Source: Candidatus Accumulibacter regalis (GTDB lineage Bacteria; Pseudomonadota; Gammaproteobacteria; Burkholderiales; Rhodocyclaceae). From it: a stretch of DNA of 64,000 nucleotides. This document shows positions 1-9,038 of the stretch, piece after piece. The translations under genes and the position numbers were made by a program. The stretch spans positions 37,400 to 101,399 of the forward strand of contig JEMY01000044.1 in the NCBI GenBank assembly GCA_000585075.1, given 5' to 3'. The notes below the pieces were generated by a model. It had not been told where the DNA came from. It worked only from the letters and a program-made list of their open reading frames with translations, and made no database searches. Position 1 is the first letter of the stretch, and the number at the start of each line of letters is the position of its first letter.

Positions 1-1
1 C

Positions 2-667
2 AGCTTCGGTGTGCGCTGTCCGCCGAACACCAGCGAAAACCCGACCTACGGTATCGTTGGCATGTTCCATCTGCTGCCACCGGCGCTGGCGTGGTTGTGG
101 CGGCTGGTCGCACCGCGTGGGCATGCCAATCCGAGCATCGTGGCCACCGAAGGCATGACTTCTGAGGGCGTGGGTTCGTACTGGCCCTTCGCTACCGGAC
201 GCATGGTGGACCAGGCCAACCTGCTGCTCGACCAGATCGTCGCCACCCCGCGCATGAAGTACATCCTGTGCCCGAATCAGCACGTTGGCGCGTGGGAGAC
301 CGGTTTCATGCCGCAATGGATCGCCCGCGAATATCTCGCTCGTCGCGGTGGCGCGCGCTTCGCGCCAGAGCAGGTCACTCCGTCGCGCTGTCCGCTGCTC
401 GGCTTTGCGATGAAGAGCGTGGTGGTCGAGGGACAGACCATTCCCGGGATCATGCTGCAGGTCGAGAAACAGCCGGAGGTCGGCAACGAGACCTATGATG
501 CGGGCGCCAAGCAACTGACCGACTTCTTTCATGATGAGCTGAGGCAGTTCCTGCAAGACGACATCAATCCTCTGGGCCGCAAGATTATCGAGTGTTGCCT
601 GGCGGGCGGTTCGGTCGAAGACTACGTGGCCCTGTTGCCGATCCAGGTTCTCGAAGAGGACGATTGA
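2..667 (+). CDS. DUF4914 family protein, C-terminal part
   Basis: The reading frame is open to the left edge, so only the last 222 or so residues are seen; no true start lies in the window. It resembles the C-terminal part of the DUF4914 family (normally about 600 residues, function unproven, with a PEP-carboxykinase-like flavour). Supporting stretches are PNTSENPTYGIVGMFH, TEGMTSEGVGSYWPFATGR, PNQHVGAWETGFMPQWIARE and a C-terminal NPLGRKIIECCLAGGSVEDY. I recognise the family from these conserved blocks without a search. The protein seems soluble, with no membrane segment in the visible part. The next gene, on the opposite strand, converges on it. Confidence 0.6.
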   Translation, partial: SFGVRCPPNTSENPTYGIVGMFHLLPPALAWLWRLVAPRGHANPSIVATEGMTSEGVGSYWPFATGRMVDQANLLLDQIVATPRMKYILCPNQHVGAWETGFMPQWIAREYLARRGGARFAPEQVTPSRCPLLGFAMKSVVVEGQTIPGIMLQVEKQPEVGNETYDAGAKQLTDFFHDELRQFLQDDINPLGRKIIECCLAGGSVEDYVALLPIQVLEEDD

Positions 668-755
668 CGCAGGAGTCCGGAAAATCCGACGAAGCTGAAG
701 ATTCCGACCCCTGGGCGCGCGTGCAGTCTCACGACCGCACGCGCCGTCGCTTGTT

Positions 756-1697
756 TCAGCTAACCGCCATGCCGACGCTCTCGCGCCGGGCAGCGGCGAC
801 CATCACCGCCACGGCGCACGAGGCCAGCCGGGTCATCAGCGAGTCCGCGCGGCTGGTCAGGATGATCGGCACCTTCGCGCCGAGCACGATGCCGGCTGCG
901 TCGGCACCGGCGAGGAAGGACAGGCTCTTGGCGAGCATGTTGCCTGCTTCGAGATCGGGGACCACGAGCACATTGGCACGGCCGGCCACCGGCGACTTGA
1001 TCTTCTTGATGGCGACCGATTCCAGGCTGATGGCGTTGTCGAGCGCCAATGGACCATCGAGGATGGCTCCGGTGATCTGGCCCCGATCTGCCATCTTGCA
1101 CAGCGCGCCAGCTTCGACGGTCGACGGCACCTTCGGGTTGACCGTCTCCATCGCCGACAGAATGGCCACGCGCACCTCGGGAATGTACAGCGCGTGCGCG
1201 AGGTCGATGGCATTCTGGATGATGTGTACCTTGTCTTCCATGCTCGGCGCGATGTTGATGGCGGCGTCAGTGACAATCAGGGTTTCCGCGTAGCTCGGAA
1301 CATCCATGACGAAGCAATGACTGACCCGGCTCGCCGTGCGCAGCCCGATGTTGCGCGCGACGACGGCAGCCATCAGTTCGTCGGTGTGCAGGCTGCCTTT
1401 CATCAGCGCCTCGGCCTTGCCCTCGCGAACCAGCGCCACGGCCATTTCGGCGGAGGCCTCGCTGTGCGGGGTGTCAACGATCGGCAGCCCAGAAATGTCG
1501 ATGCCATGTCCCCTGGCGATGGCTTCGATCCGCGCCTGTGGGCCGACCAGGATCGGCGCGATCAGGCCCATCTGTGCCGCGTCGATGGCGCCCCGTAGCG
1601 AGCTCTCGTCGCAAGGGTGGGCGACCGCCGTCGGCGTCGGCGGCAGCGCCTTGCATGCGTCGATCAGGCGCTGGTACTTCTCGTGCTTATGTTCCAT
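756..1697 (-). CDS. phosphate acetyl/butyryltransferase family enzyme
   Basis: A 313-residue member of the PTA_PTB family, which transfers an acyl group between CoA and phosphate. Family landmarks include EALMKGSLHTDELM, SRVSHCFVMDVPSYAETLIVTDAAINIAPS, LSAMETVNPKVPST and GAILDGPLALDNAIS. It is the short form, without the DRTGG or other N-terminal domains of long Pta enzymes, and matches the C-terminal half of enoyl-CoA hydratase/phosphate acetyltransferase fusions. ATG start preceded by GGGAGAA. Acetate kinase lies 4.2 kb away on the other strand, so the two could form the acyl-CoA to acyl-phosphate to acid plus ATP route. Whether acetyl or butyryl is preferred cannot be read from the sequence. 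Confidence 0.85.
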   Translation of the reverse strand: MEHKHEKYQRLIDACKALPPTPTAVAHPCDESSLRGAIDAAQMGLIAPILVGPQARIEAIARGHGIDISGLPIVDTPHSEASAEMAVALVREGKAEALMKGSLHTDELMAAVVARNIGLRTASRVSHCFVMDVPSYAETLIVTDAAINIAPSMEDKVHIIQNAIDLAHALYIPEVRVAILSAMETVNPKVPSTVEAGALCKMADRGQITGAILDGPLALDNAISLESVAIKKIKSPVAGRANVLVVPDLEAGNMLAKSLSFLAGADAAGIVLGAKVPIILTSRADSLMTRLASCAVAVMVAAARRESVGMAVS

Positions 1698-1782
1698 GGT
1701 GGGTTCTCCCCTGCGATGTTGGTCGTTGGCTGGCTGGTGTCAGTCGGATTGCTCGCCGCCGCCAAGCACTGGCCAGCGTCGC

Positions 1783-2313
1783 TCAGCTCGCTGCTAGGCG
1801 CAGCCGGCAAAGGCGAACGCTGAAGTCGTCCGGGTCGTTGCTGATCGTGAAACCGAGGCCGGCCGCGAGCCGCAGCATCGGCTGGTTAACGGCGAGTACG
1901 AAGCCTTCCATCTCGTACAGCCCGCGTCGTCTGGCCGCCTCGATCAGCGCGGTCATCAGCACGCGCCCGAGCCCGGTACGGCCGTGGTCGGCGGCAACGG
2001 TGATGGCGAACTCGCAGCGCGATGGATCGTTCCCGATCATGGCGATGCAGGTTCCAACGATGTCGATCCCGTCGGGCGCCCGAACCGTCGCCACGATGCC
2101 GATCCCATGCTCCGGGATTGTGGCGAGCGCCTTGCGCAACCGCTCGACATTCGGTTCACTCACGCTGCGCATGAAGCGCATGTAGCGGGCATCCGCGCTC
2201 ATGCGCGCGAAGGCCTGCAGGAGTTCCGATTCGTCGGAGGGGCTGATGGCACGCAGGTGCACGCTGCGTCCGTCGCGCAGGGTGGCGTCGAAGGGGGCGA
2301 AAGTGTCGTTCAT
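1783..2313 (-). CDS. GNAT family N-acetyltransferase
   Basis: A 176-residue GCN5-related acetyltransferase, which moves an acetyl group from acetyl-CoA to an amine. The acetyl-CoA binding region is seen around residues 120-145, where AADHGRTGLGRVLMTALIEAARRRG fits the R/Q-x-x-G-x-G/A loop and following helix. The N-terminal segment (LRDGRSVHLRAISPSDESEL) is the type found in the acetyltransferase domain of Pat/acyl-CoA-synthetase-like protein acetyltransferases. Here the domain stands alone. It lies in the same orientation as the neighbouring phosphate acyltransferase, 85 bp upstream of it, so the two may be co-transcribed. The substrate is unknown. Confidence 0.8.
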   Translation of the reverse strand: MNDTFAPFDATLRDGRSVHLRAISPSDESELLQAFARMSADARYMRFMRSVSEPNVERLRKALATIPEHGIGIVATVRAPDGIDIVGTCIAMIGNDPSRCEFAITVAADHGRTGLGRVLMTALIEAARRRGLYEMEGFVLAVNQPMLRLAAGLGFTISNDPDDFSVRLCRLRLAAS

Positions 2314-2412
2314 CGTCGCAAGCTCCCGATCCAGGCGGACGTGCTGCAGCCAGCGGCGGCGTCATCCGGCCGCTTGCGTGCCCAGGCGCATCATACCATC
2401 GGCGGCAAGGGG

Positions 2413-3195
2413 TCAGCGCTGCCCGGTGCCGGTTTTTCCGGTTCTCGCGTACCAGGCGATGAAGTCGCCGACGGCCAGCGGCGGCGAGAAGTGGTACCCC
2501 TGACCCCATTGCACGCCGGCGGCGCGCAGCGCCTGCAACTGGGCGTCGGTTTCGATGCCTTCGGCGACGACGACCAGATCGCTGGCCTGCAGGAGTCCGG
2601 CCAGGCTGCGCAACCAGTCCGGGTGCGGGCACTCGGCGGTAACCTGGGCGGTCAGCAGGCGGTCAAGCTTGATGATATGGAAGTCGCAGCGCGAAATGAG
2701 CGCCAGATTGGTGCCGCTCATCGTCACGTCGTCGAGGGCCAGCTGGATGCCGCCGCGATGCATGCTGTTCAGGGCCATCAAACCGAGTCGGTCGGGAATT
2801 CCGCGCTCGGTCACTTCGAGAATCAGCTGCGAGCGAAACTCGCCGAGACCGGACTTGCCGGCGGCGTACTCCAGGCCGCCGCGACCGAGGATTTCGGGCG
2901 GTACATTGAGGCTGAGGTGTGCCTCGGGGTGTGTTCGTAGCCAGCCACCGACTTCCACGGCCAGGGTGTCGATCAGCCAGTAGGTGATCAGCCCGGAGAG
3001 CGGGGTGTTCTCCGCCTGCGGGATGAAACCGGCGGGAAGGACGACGGCGCCATCAGGGCGCCGCCAGCGGATGAGCGCCTCCGCCCCGAGGCAGGTCTGA
3101 TCGCCGAGGCAAACGATGGGCAGGTACTCGATGAAGAACTCCCCCTTGTTCAGGCCATCGCGAATCGCGTTCAGCTCGGTCGAGGCTAGGGTCAT
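2413..3195 (-). CDS. stand-alone EAL domain protein, probable c-di-GMP phosphodiesterase
   Basis: A 260-residue EAL domain without GGDEF or sensor domain. EAL enzymes hydrolyse cyclic di-GMP to pGpG. Catalytic signatures are present: GAEALIRWRR (the ExLxR metal/substrate motif), LNVPPE (Asn), LEVTERG (Glu), LALDDV (the two Asp), IIKLDR (Lys), VVAEGIE (Glu) and QGYHFSPPL (Gln). The loop after the Asp pair reads TMSGTNLAL instead of the usual FGTGYSSL; this dimerisation/activation loop is therefore unusual and activity may be reduced or regulated differently. No signal peptide is seen. It lies 99 bp upstream of the GNAT gene and 39 bp downstream of malQ, all on the minus strand. Confidence 0.85.
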   Translation of the reverse strand: MTLASTELNAIRDGLNKGEFFIEYLPIVCLGDQTCLGAEALIRWRRPDGAVVLPAGFIPQAENTPLSGLITYWLIDTLAVEVGGWLRTHPEAHLSLNVPPEILGRGGLEYAAGKSGLGEFRSQLILEVTERGIPDRLGLMALNSMHRGGIQLALDDVTMSGTNLALISRCDFHIIKLDRLLTAQVTAECPHPDWLRSLAGLLQASDLVVVAEGIETDAQLQALRAAGVQWGQGYHFSPPLAVGDFIAWYARTGKTGTGQR

Positions 3196-3234
3196 GCGCT
3201 GACGGTCCTGGCAGGGGTCATGTTCCGGCGGCGA

Positions 3235-4794
3235 TCAGCTTTCGTCCTCTTCAACGGGGTGTTGGCTCTCGTAGTCGCGGCCGTAGAGGACGGTCAGATC
3301 GGCCAGGCGTTCGGCGTGCCATGCCTTGACCTGATCCCAGCGATAACGCCATTCCCACGATCCCTCGCCGACACTCGGCTGGTTCATGCGGTGCGCGGTA
3401 TCGAGGGCCAGCGCATCCTGCATCGGTATGACGCAGAACTGGGCCACCGAGGAGAAAGCGAGACGGATCAGATACCAGCACAGCTCTTCGCTGTTTTCAC
3501 TGCCCACGCCGAGATAGGCGTGCACGCGCTCCTTCTCCTTCTGTTCGAGCGATTCCCACCAGCCGCAGGTGGTGTCGTTGTCGTGCGTGCCGGTGTAGAC
3601 GACGGTATTGGCGTCGTAATTGTGCGGCAGGTAGGGGTTCCTTGCATCGTCACCGAAGGCGAAGTGGAGGATGCGCATGCCTGGCAGGCCGACGTCCTGG
3701 CGCAGCTTTCTGACCTTGTCGGTGATGATGCCGAGATCTTCGGCGATGATCTTCAGCCTGCCGTTCTCGTCGGCCAGTTCGCGACGCATGGCGGCGAAGA
3801 CCGCTTCGCCTGGCGCCGGTTGCCAGACGCCGTCGATCGCCGTTTCGGCGGCGGCCGGGATTTCCCAGTACGATTCGAAGCCGCGGAAATGGTCGATGCG
3901 CACGATGTCGCACAGCTTCATCGTCTGCCGCATACGTTCTATCCACCAGCGGTAGCCCTCGGCAGCATGCGCCGACCAGAGGTAGAGCGGGTTGCCCCAG
4001 CGCTGCCCGGTTTCGCTGAAGTAGTCCGGCGGTACGCCGGCGACGACGCGCGGATGACCGCTCTGGTCGAGGTCGAAGAGCCCCGGGTTGGCCCAAACAT
4101 CGGCGCTGTGCCCGGCGACGAAGATCGGCAGGTCGCCGACGATCTCGACGCGATTGGCGTTGGCGTAGGCCTTGAGCTTCGCCCACTGCGTGAAAAAGCA
4201 CCACTGCGAGAATTTCCAGAAGTTGATCTCTTCGCCGTGCGTGACTTCCGCTTCGCGCAGCGCAGCCGCTTCGCGGTGCGCGAGCGCTGCCGGCCATTCC
4301 TGCCACAGAGTGCCATTTTCGCCCTGGTGGGCGATATCCAGGGCCATGAACAGTGCGTAGTCGTCGAGCCAGGCGCGCGAATCGGTGCAGAACCTGTCGT
4401 AAGCCGCGTGCTCGCGCGTCTTGCTGCCGGCGAAGAAGCGGCCGGCGGCACGCCGCAACTGGCCCATCCGGAACGGCCGTACGCCGGCATAATCGATGCG
4501 CTGCTCGGGAAAAGCCGGCGCTTCGGCGAGGTCGGCTGCGCTCAGCCAGCCGGCTTCCCGCAGGCTTTCGAGGTTGATCAGCAGTTCGTTACCGGCGAAA
4601 GCCGACGGGCTGGAATAGGGCGAGTTTCCCGGCCCGAGGCCGGTCAGCGGCAGCAGCTGCCACAAAGTCTGCCCACCGGCGACCAGCCAGTCGACGAAGT
4701 GAAATGCCGCAGCGCCAAGGTCGCCTGAGCCGTGCTCTCCGGGGAGAGACGTCGGGTGCAGGAGAATGCCGCTTTGGCGGGGGGGTGAGTTCAT
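3235..4794 (-). CDS. malQ: 4-alpha-glucanotransferase (amylomaltase)
   Basis: A 519-residue GH77 enzyme that moves 4-alpha-glucan segments between maltodextrins, in glycogen and maltodextrin turnover. The N-terminus GILLHPTSLPGEHGSGDLG and the LPLTGLGPGNSPYSSPSAFAG block are characteristic. Catalytic residues are visible: the nucleophile Asp in VRIDHFRGF, the acid/base Glu in IIAEDLGII, and the transition-state Asp in YTGTHDNDTTCGWW. Length is typical of the short bacterial amylomaltase type. The stop is 39 bp upstream of the EAL gene start. In a glycogen-cycling organism the enzyme would reshape oligosaccharides released by debranching; that role is inferred. Confidence 0.95.
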   Translation of the reverse strand: MNSPPRQSGILLHPTSLPGEHGSGDLGAAAFHFVDWLVAGGQTLWQLLPLTGLGPGNSPYSSPSAFAGNELLINLESLREAGWLSAADLAEAPAFPEQRIDYAGVRPFRMGQLRRAAGRFFAGSKTREHAAYDRFCTDSRAWLDDYALFMALDIAHQGENGTLWQEWPAALAHREAAALREAEVTHGEEINFWKFSQWCFFTQWAKLKAYANANRVEIVGDLPIFVAGHSADVWANPGLFDLDQSGHPRVVAGVPPDYFSETGQRWGNPLYLWSAHAAEGYRWWIERMRQTMKLCDIVRIDHFRGFESYWEIPAAAETAIDGVWQPAPGEAVFAAMRRELADENGRLKIIAEDLGIITDKVRKLRQDVGLPGMRILHFAFGDDARNPYLPHNYDANTVVYTGTHDNDTTCGWWESLEQKEKERVHAYLGVGSENSEELCWYLIRLAFSSVAQFCVIPMQDALALDTAHRMNQPSVGEGSWEWRYRWDQVKAWHAERLADLTVLYGRDYESQHPVEEDES

Positions 4795-4915
4795 CCGGGT
4801 CCTTTTTATCTAGGCGAGGGCCGTTGCGCTCTGGTGAGCGACCGATGACGGCCATTGGGTGCGTTGGTCGGTGCCGCGGTCTTCTGGCGGCCGAGATGGG
4901 CAGAAAAGACGATGA

Positions 4916-5485
4916 TCAATCGGGCAGTCGTGTAATCTTGTTTCCCTGCAGGCCAATCCCGGCCATCAGCCCGCTTTGGCCAAAGATCAGCGCGTAGATG
5001 TCGTCCCTGGCCGTTGTCGAGGTCAGTGATTTGGCCATGCCCTGGTCGACCACCACAATGGAGGGGCCGACGCCGACTTCGAAGCCTTCGTTCTCGCCGA
5101 GGGCCTTGAGCGCGCGGTCGTTCATGAAGAACATGGCATAACCGTACTGCTGCGCTCCAGCTTGCAGTCCATACGATGCGCCGGATGTGTTGTAGTAGCC
5201 AGTGGCTTTGCCGTCTGTGAAAAGCACGCCGTCTCCGTATTGCCCGCCGACGATGAGACCAGCCTTGGTGATCTTCGGAAAGACGAGGACGGCGACCGCG
5301 TCCCTGGACAAGGCCTTGGCGACGGGCTGCTTGGCGATCAGCTTCTGATAGGCCTTGCGCGCGTCTCGTTCGAGTGCCGAATGGTCTGCGGCGAGGGTGA
5401 CCGTGGAGGCCAGCGTCGCGCTCATGGCGGCAAGCAGCAGCCAACGGCATGATGACGAGAATTGTGACAAAAATGTTCTGTTCAT
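4916..5485 (-). CDS. SYLF/YSC84-type lipid-binding domain protein, exported
   Basis: A 189-residue protein with an N-terminal signal peptide (hydrophobic stretch about residues 14-32, likely cleavage after AADHS or just before). The rest is a SYLF (Ysc84/DUF500) domain, shown by RDAVAVLVFPKITKAGLIVGGQYGDGVL, the GYYNTSGASYGLQAG segment and VGVGPSIVVVDQG. In eukaryotes the domain binds phosphoinositides; bacterial relatives are periplasmic and their function is not established. Start ATG is chosen for the signal peptide. It is separated from malQ by 121 bp and transcribed the same way. Confidence 0.85.
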   Translation of the reverse strand: MNRTFLSQFSSSCRWLLLAAMSATLASTVTLAADHSALERDARKAYQKLIAKQPVAKALSRDAVAVLVFPKITKAGLIVGGQYGDGVLFTDGKATGYYNTSGASYGLQAGAQQYGYAMFFMNDRALKALGENEGFEVGVGPSIVVVDQGMAKSLTSTTARDDIYALIFGQSGLMAGIGLQGNKITRLPD

Positions 5486-5906
5486 GGCGCTATCCCGGCG
5501 GAGGTGGTTGTGGAAAGTTCGTGTACGCGGCGTGTCGAAGCGTGATCATAAGCCAAAGTCTGCCCTTGCGGCTTGCCGCGACGACGCGATCTCGTCCCGC
5601 CGCCATGGCTTGCCCAAGCCGTTCGCGGTTGCGCAACGATACGCTAGAATGGCTATTCGCGTGCGACGCCGAGCCAAGCCGCTGTCGCCGCGGTTTTCGC
5701 GTGAACTTCGACGCGAGCGTAGTTTTTTCGCCGCTGCAACGCCACTGTCCGACCATAACGAGTGCACGACTACATCATGACCGTTTCGATCACCCTTGCC
5801 AGCTGTGCCGAAAGCCGGCGCGCCAATCCTCCTTCACCCGCTGTGGCCGCCTTGCCAAGGGCCATTGTCGCCACGGCGTCGCGCGCGACGCGAGCGGGAG
5901 GCTGAG
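5486..5906. other. intergenic region between divergent SYLF and ackA genes
   Basis: No credible gene is seen here. The reading frames that cross it lack recognisable protein character. It must contain the promoters of the two divergent genes. A TAGAAT -10-like hexamer lies at 5645-5650 on the plus strand but has no convincing -35 partner. A good ribosome-binding site (GGGAGG) at about 5896-5901 serves the ackA start. Confidence 0.5.
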
Positions 5907-7091
5907 ATGGAGAGCGCGATTCTGGTCCTCAATGCCGGTTCATCGAGCCTGAAATTCTCGCTTTTTGACGCCGGCGCTCCTGGCGTCCTCAGCGCCGTCG
6001 CCGTCGGCCAGGTCGAGGGACTTGGAACGGCACCGCGCCTCAAGGCCAAGGGCCCCGATGGCCAAGTAATTCTTGATGAGCGACGGAGCACGACGGAAAT
6101 CGGCAATCACGCGCAGGCATTGCAGGAGATCGCCGCGCTCCTGGGTTCCCGCTTCGTCGGCACGGAGCTGGTGGGGGTCGGCCATCGCGTGGTGCACGGT
6201 GGTCCGGAGTATTCCGCGCCGTTGCTGATCACGCCCCAGGCCATGCAAGAGCTTGCGGCTTTCGTGCCGCTGGCGCCGCTGCATCAGCCGCACAATCTCG
6301 CGGCCATCCGCGCCGTCGAGCAGGCGAGACCCGGCTTGCCGCAAGTCGCCTGCTTCGATACCGCTTTTCATCGCACCCAGAACGAGGTCGCGCAGCTCTA
6401 TGGCTTGCCCTACGAGTTCTACGAACGCGGTATCCGACGCTACGGTTTCCACGGGCTCTCGTACGAGTACATCGCTGCGACCCTTCCCGAGGTCGCTCCG
6501 GAAATTGCCGGCGGGCGTGTCGTAGTCGCCCATCTCGGCAGCGGCGCCAGCATGTGCGCGATGCACAACGGCCGCAGCGTCGGCAGTTCGATGGGCTTTA
6601 CCGCGCTCGACGGGCTGATGATGGGCACGCGACCGGGCAACCTGGATCCGGGCATCGTCCTCTACCTGTTGCAGCAGGAGGGCATGAGCGCGAAAGAGAT
6701 CGAGGATCTGCTCTACAAGCGTTCCGGTCTACTCGGCCTGTCCGGTATCGGTAACGACATGCGCGTCCTGCAGGAAAGTGACTCGCCGCGCGCTCGGCTG
6801 GCGATCGATCACTTTGTCTATCGCATCAGCCGCGAACTCGGCGGGCTGGCGGCCGTGCTCGGCGGCCTCGACGCCCTCGTGTTCACCGCCGGCATCGGCG
6901 AAAACAGCGCCTTGATTCGCCGACTGGTTTGCCAACAGGCGCAATGGCTGGGAATCGACCTCGACCCGCTGGCCAACGAGCAGTCCGTTGCGCGCATCAG
7001 CAGCGTCGGCAGCAGGGTATCGGCGTGGGTGGTGCCGACCAACGAGGAATTGATGATTGCGCGTCACACGCGGCAGCTGCTCGGCTTGTAA
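5907..7091 (+). CDS. ackA: acetate kinase
   Basis: A 394-residue acetate kinase: acetyl phosphate plus ADP to acetate plus ATP, reversible. Signature 1 is at the N-terminus (LVLNAGSSSLKFSLFD) and signature 2 is FDTAFHRTQ followed by GFHGLSYEYI. The phosphate-binding segments AHLGSGASMCA and FTAGIGENS are present, as is the LDGLMMGTRPGNLDPG block. The frame is open 37 codons further upstream, but the ATG at 5907 has a GGGAGG ribosome-binding site and starts directly with the conserved strand, so it is chosen. Its partner acyltransferase lies about 4.2 kb away on the opposite strand, so the pair is not an operon here. Confidence 0.95.
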   Translation: MESAILVLNAGSSSLKFSLFDAGAPGVLSAVAVGQVEGLGTAPRLKAKGPDGQVILDERRSTTEIGNHAQALQEIAALLGSRFVGTELVGVGHRVVHGGPEYSAPLLITPQAMQELAAFVPLAPLHQPHNLAAIRAVEQARPGLPQVACFDTAFHRTQNEVAQLYGLPYEFYERGIRRYGFHGLSYEYIAATLPEVAPEIAGGRVVVAHLGSGASMCAMHNGRSVGSSMGFTALDGLMMGTRPGNLDPGIVLYLLQQEGMSAKEIEDLLYKRSGLLGLSGIGNDMRVLQESDSPRARLAIDHFVYRISRELGGLAAVLGGLDALVFTAGIGENSALIRRLVCQQAQWLGIDLDPLANEQSVARISSVGSRVSAWVVPTNEELMIARHTRQLLGL

Positions 7092-7148
7092 TCACGGCCG
7101 CAAGCCAGCGGGCGCCGGGCGCTGCGAGAGCCGTCCGGGTGGCGATGC

Positions 7149-8396
7149 CTAGTGCGTCGCGGGGACCACGACGGCCGCGTGTTCCGGTGCGTCGGGTGGC
7201 AGCGCTTCGTTGCTGCGCGCGTAGCGTTCGATGCCCGGCTTGGCACTCAGACCATGCGCGACGATGCTCATTAGCACCGTGGCCATGACCGCCAGACGGA
7301 TGGTGGTTTCGCCCGGAAGGTTGGGCTGCTGCTCCAGGTACACCAGGCCCAGCACAATCGACGCCAGGCCGCGCGGGCCGAACCAGCCGAGGAAGAGTAC
7401 GCTCGCTCGACTGAGTCCGATGCCGGCAACCGCGACGCTTACGGGCAGCATGCGCACCACCGTCAGGCTGAGCAGCGCATAGAGCATGATGGCCGGCGTG
7501 AAATCGTGCCAGCTGCGCGCGAAGAGCAAACCGAACAGGAAAAACACAAAGAAGTTGAACAGCTGTCCCCAGCCTTCGGTGAATTCGACGCTGTGCCGCC
7601 CGACCTTCGGGAAGCCGACCTGCGCCGCCAGCCCAGAGACGAAGGCGGCGATGAACATGCTCGCTCCGGACCCCTCGGCGGCGAGTATGCACAGCAGCGG
7701 CATCGCCACCACGCCCAACTGGCCAAGCTCGGGCGTCATCCACTGTCGGCGTTGTGCGAGTCCCATGAGCAGGCCGCCAGCGAGCCCGATGGCCAGCCCG
7801 ATGGCCGTTCCGTAGCCAATCTGTTCAAGGAGAAAACGCGCGAGTACGCCACGCGTACCGGCGCCTTCCTCGATCGCTGCGGTGAGAGCGATGAAGAGCA
7901 TCAGGAAGGGAACGGCCAGCCCGTCGTTGAGCCCGGCCTCGACGTTCAGTGCCTGCCGTATGCGCGCCGGTACCTGCGGGCTGTTGACGATGACCTGCCC
8001 CAGGCCGGCGTCGGTCGGCGCGAGGATCGCTGCGAGGATGCCGGCCTCCCACCACGAAAGGTCGGTAAAGCAGGCCATCGCTGCCACCGCCCCGAGCAGG
8101 ATGGTGAGCAGCATGCCGGCGCTGAGCAGTCGTACCGGCAAGCTGTGGTTGTCCTGCAAGGCGCGCCGGCTGATGTGTGATGCGTCGGTAAACAGGGTCA
8201 TTACCAGCCCCACTTCCGCGATCAAGAGGAGGGCCTTGCGGTCGAGGGACAGTTCCCTGGACGCTTCGGGGAAGAGCAGCATCAGCGCGCCGGCGGCGGT
8301 GAAGAGTATTGGCGCGGTGATCAGCGTGCTCGCCAGCTTGCGCGATATCAGACTGTAGCTGAAGACCAGGACGATGAAGGCAGCGGCGATCGACAT
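7149..8396 (-). CDS. CPA1-type cation:proton antiporter
   Basis: A 415-residue integral membrane protein with about 12 hydrophobic segments, of the Na+(K+)/H+ antiporter (NhaP-like, CPA1) family. Family features are APTDAGLGQVIVNSPQVP and the EAGLNDGLAVPFLML segment with the ion-binding Asp, plus GWFGPRGLASIVLGLV near the C-terminus. It exchanges protons for monovalent cations across the inner membrane. The frame is open for 63 more codons upstream, but that part is charged and unlike a membrane protein. The ATG at 8396 begins with the first hydrophobic helix and is preferred. The C-terminal tail of about 40 residues is soluble. The ion preference is unknown. Confidence 0.85.
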   Translation of the reverse strand: MSIAAAFIVLVFSYSLISRKLASTLITAPILFTAAGALMLLFPEASRELSLDRKALLLIAEVGLVMTLFTDASHISRRALQDNHSLPVRLLSAGMLLTILLGAVAAMACFTDLSWWEAGILAAILAPTDAGLGQVIVNSPQVPARIRQALNVEAGLNDGLAVPFLMLFIALTAAIEEGAGTRGVLARFLLEQIGYGTAIGLAIGLAGGLLMGLAQRRQWMTPELGQLGVVAMPLLCILAAEGSGASMFIAAFVSGLAAQVGFPKVGRHSVEFTEGWGQLFNFFVFFLFGLLFARSWHDFTPAIMLYALLSLTVVRMLPVSVAVAGIGLSRASVLFLGWFGPRGLASIVLGLVYLEQQPNLPGETTIRLAVMATVLMSIVAHGLSAKPGIERYARSNEALPPDAPEHAAVVVPATH

Positions 8397-9038
8397 GTGG
8401 GCGTATTGTCGAGGCGAACAGCCATCAAGCGGGCGCTGACGGTCTGCACGCGACGTAAAACGGGATTGATTCTGATCTGCCCGTTCGTGGCCGTCAAGCA
8501 GCGATTGGCATTCATTTGTCACGGTCCGCGCCGGGCCGGAAGCGCTTCTCCGCTCAGCGGTGCACGCTCGTTTTGGCGGCGGCACTGAGGCCGCACGGGG
8601 TCAGTCAGGCGGCGCGTCGTGTGCAGCACGCCTGCGCACGCTGGACGAGGATGCGGAAATCATCATGGTCGAACGCGGGCAGCCTTGGCGACGGCTACCG
8701 CTACGGCAATCAGCGGCCTTGGCGACCAACACCGATCCTGCGTTTGCCCTTGCCGAACAAGGCGGGGAGGGTCGCTCGTCCACGCGATTGACCGCGATTC
8801 ATCGACGCCCATATACTGCTTTCAAAATCGTGGGCTTGCGGATCCCCTTGGCGTGGCGCATGCCTGCCGGACGGCCGGGATCTCTGAGGTGGAGGGAAGG
8901 TGCCTGAGGGCACGGTTTCTTCTTCCGTTCGCTATCGGGAGGGCTGGCGTCAAGGTGGTGGTTTGGCGGTTTCCCCGCTCCTGCAAGAGAGGCGGGGTAC
9001 GTCCCCTCGCAGTGTGCCAATTACTCGGAGAACACAAG
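8397..9038. other. long intergenic region between the antiporter and universal stress genes
   Basis: No supportable gene is seen in these 642 bases. They hold the divergent control regions. On the plus strand there is a good sigma-70 promoter at 8788-8817, and a small perfect hairpin GTGCC-tgag-GGCAC at 8900-8913 followed by a pyrimidine-rich run inside the resulting leader. Nothing recognisable is seen between 8400 and 8780. Confidence 0.5.
8788..8817 (+). promoter_or_regulatory. predicted sigma-70 promoter for the universal stress gene
   Basis: TTGACC at 8788-8793 and TATACT at 8812-8817 each match the consensus at five of six positions, with an 18-bp spacer. The start point would fall near 8824, giving a leader of about 215 nt before the universal stress gene at 9039. 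Confidence 0.6.

Noticed and set aside
3220..4728. A 502-codon plus-strand frame antisense to malQ
   Set aside because: malQ carries all GH77 catalytic motifs on the minus strand; the antisense frame has none.
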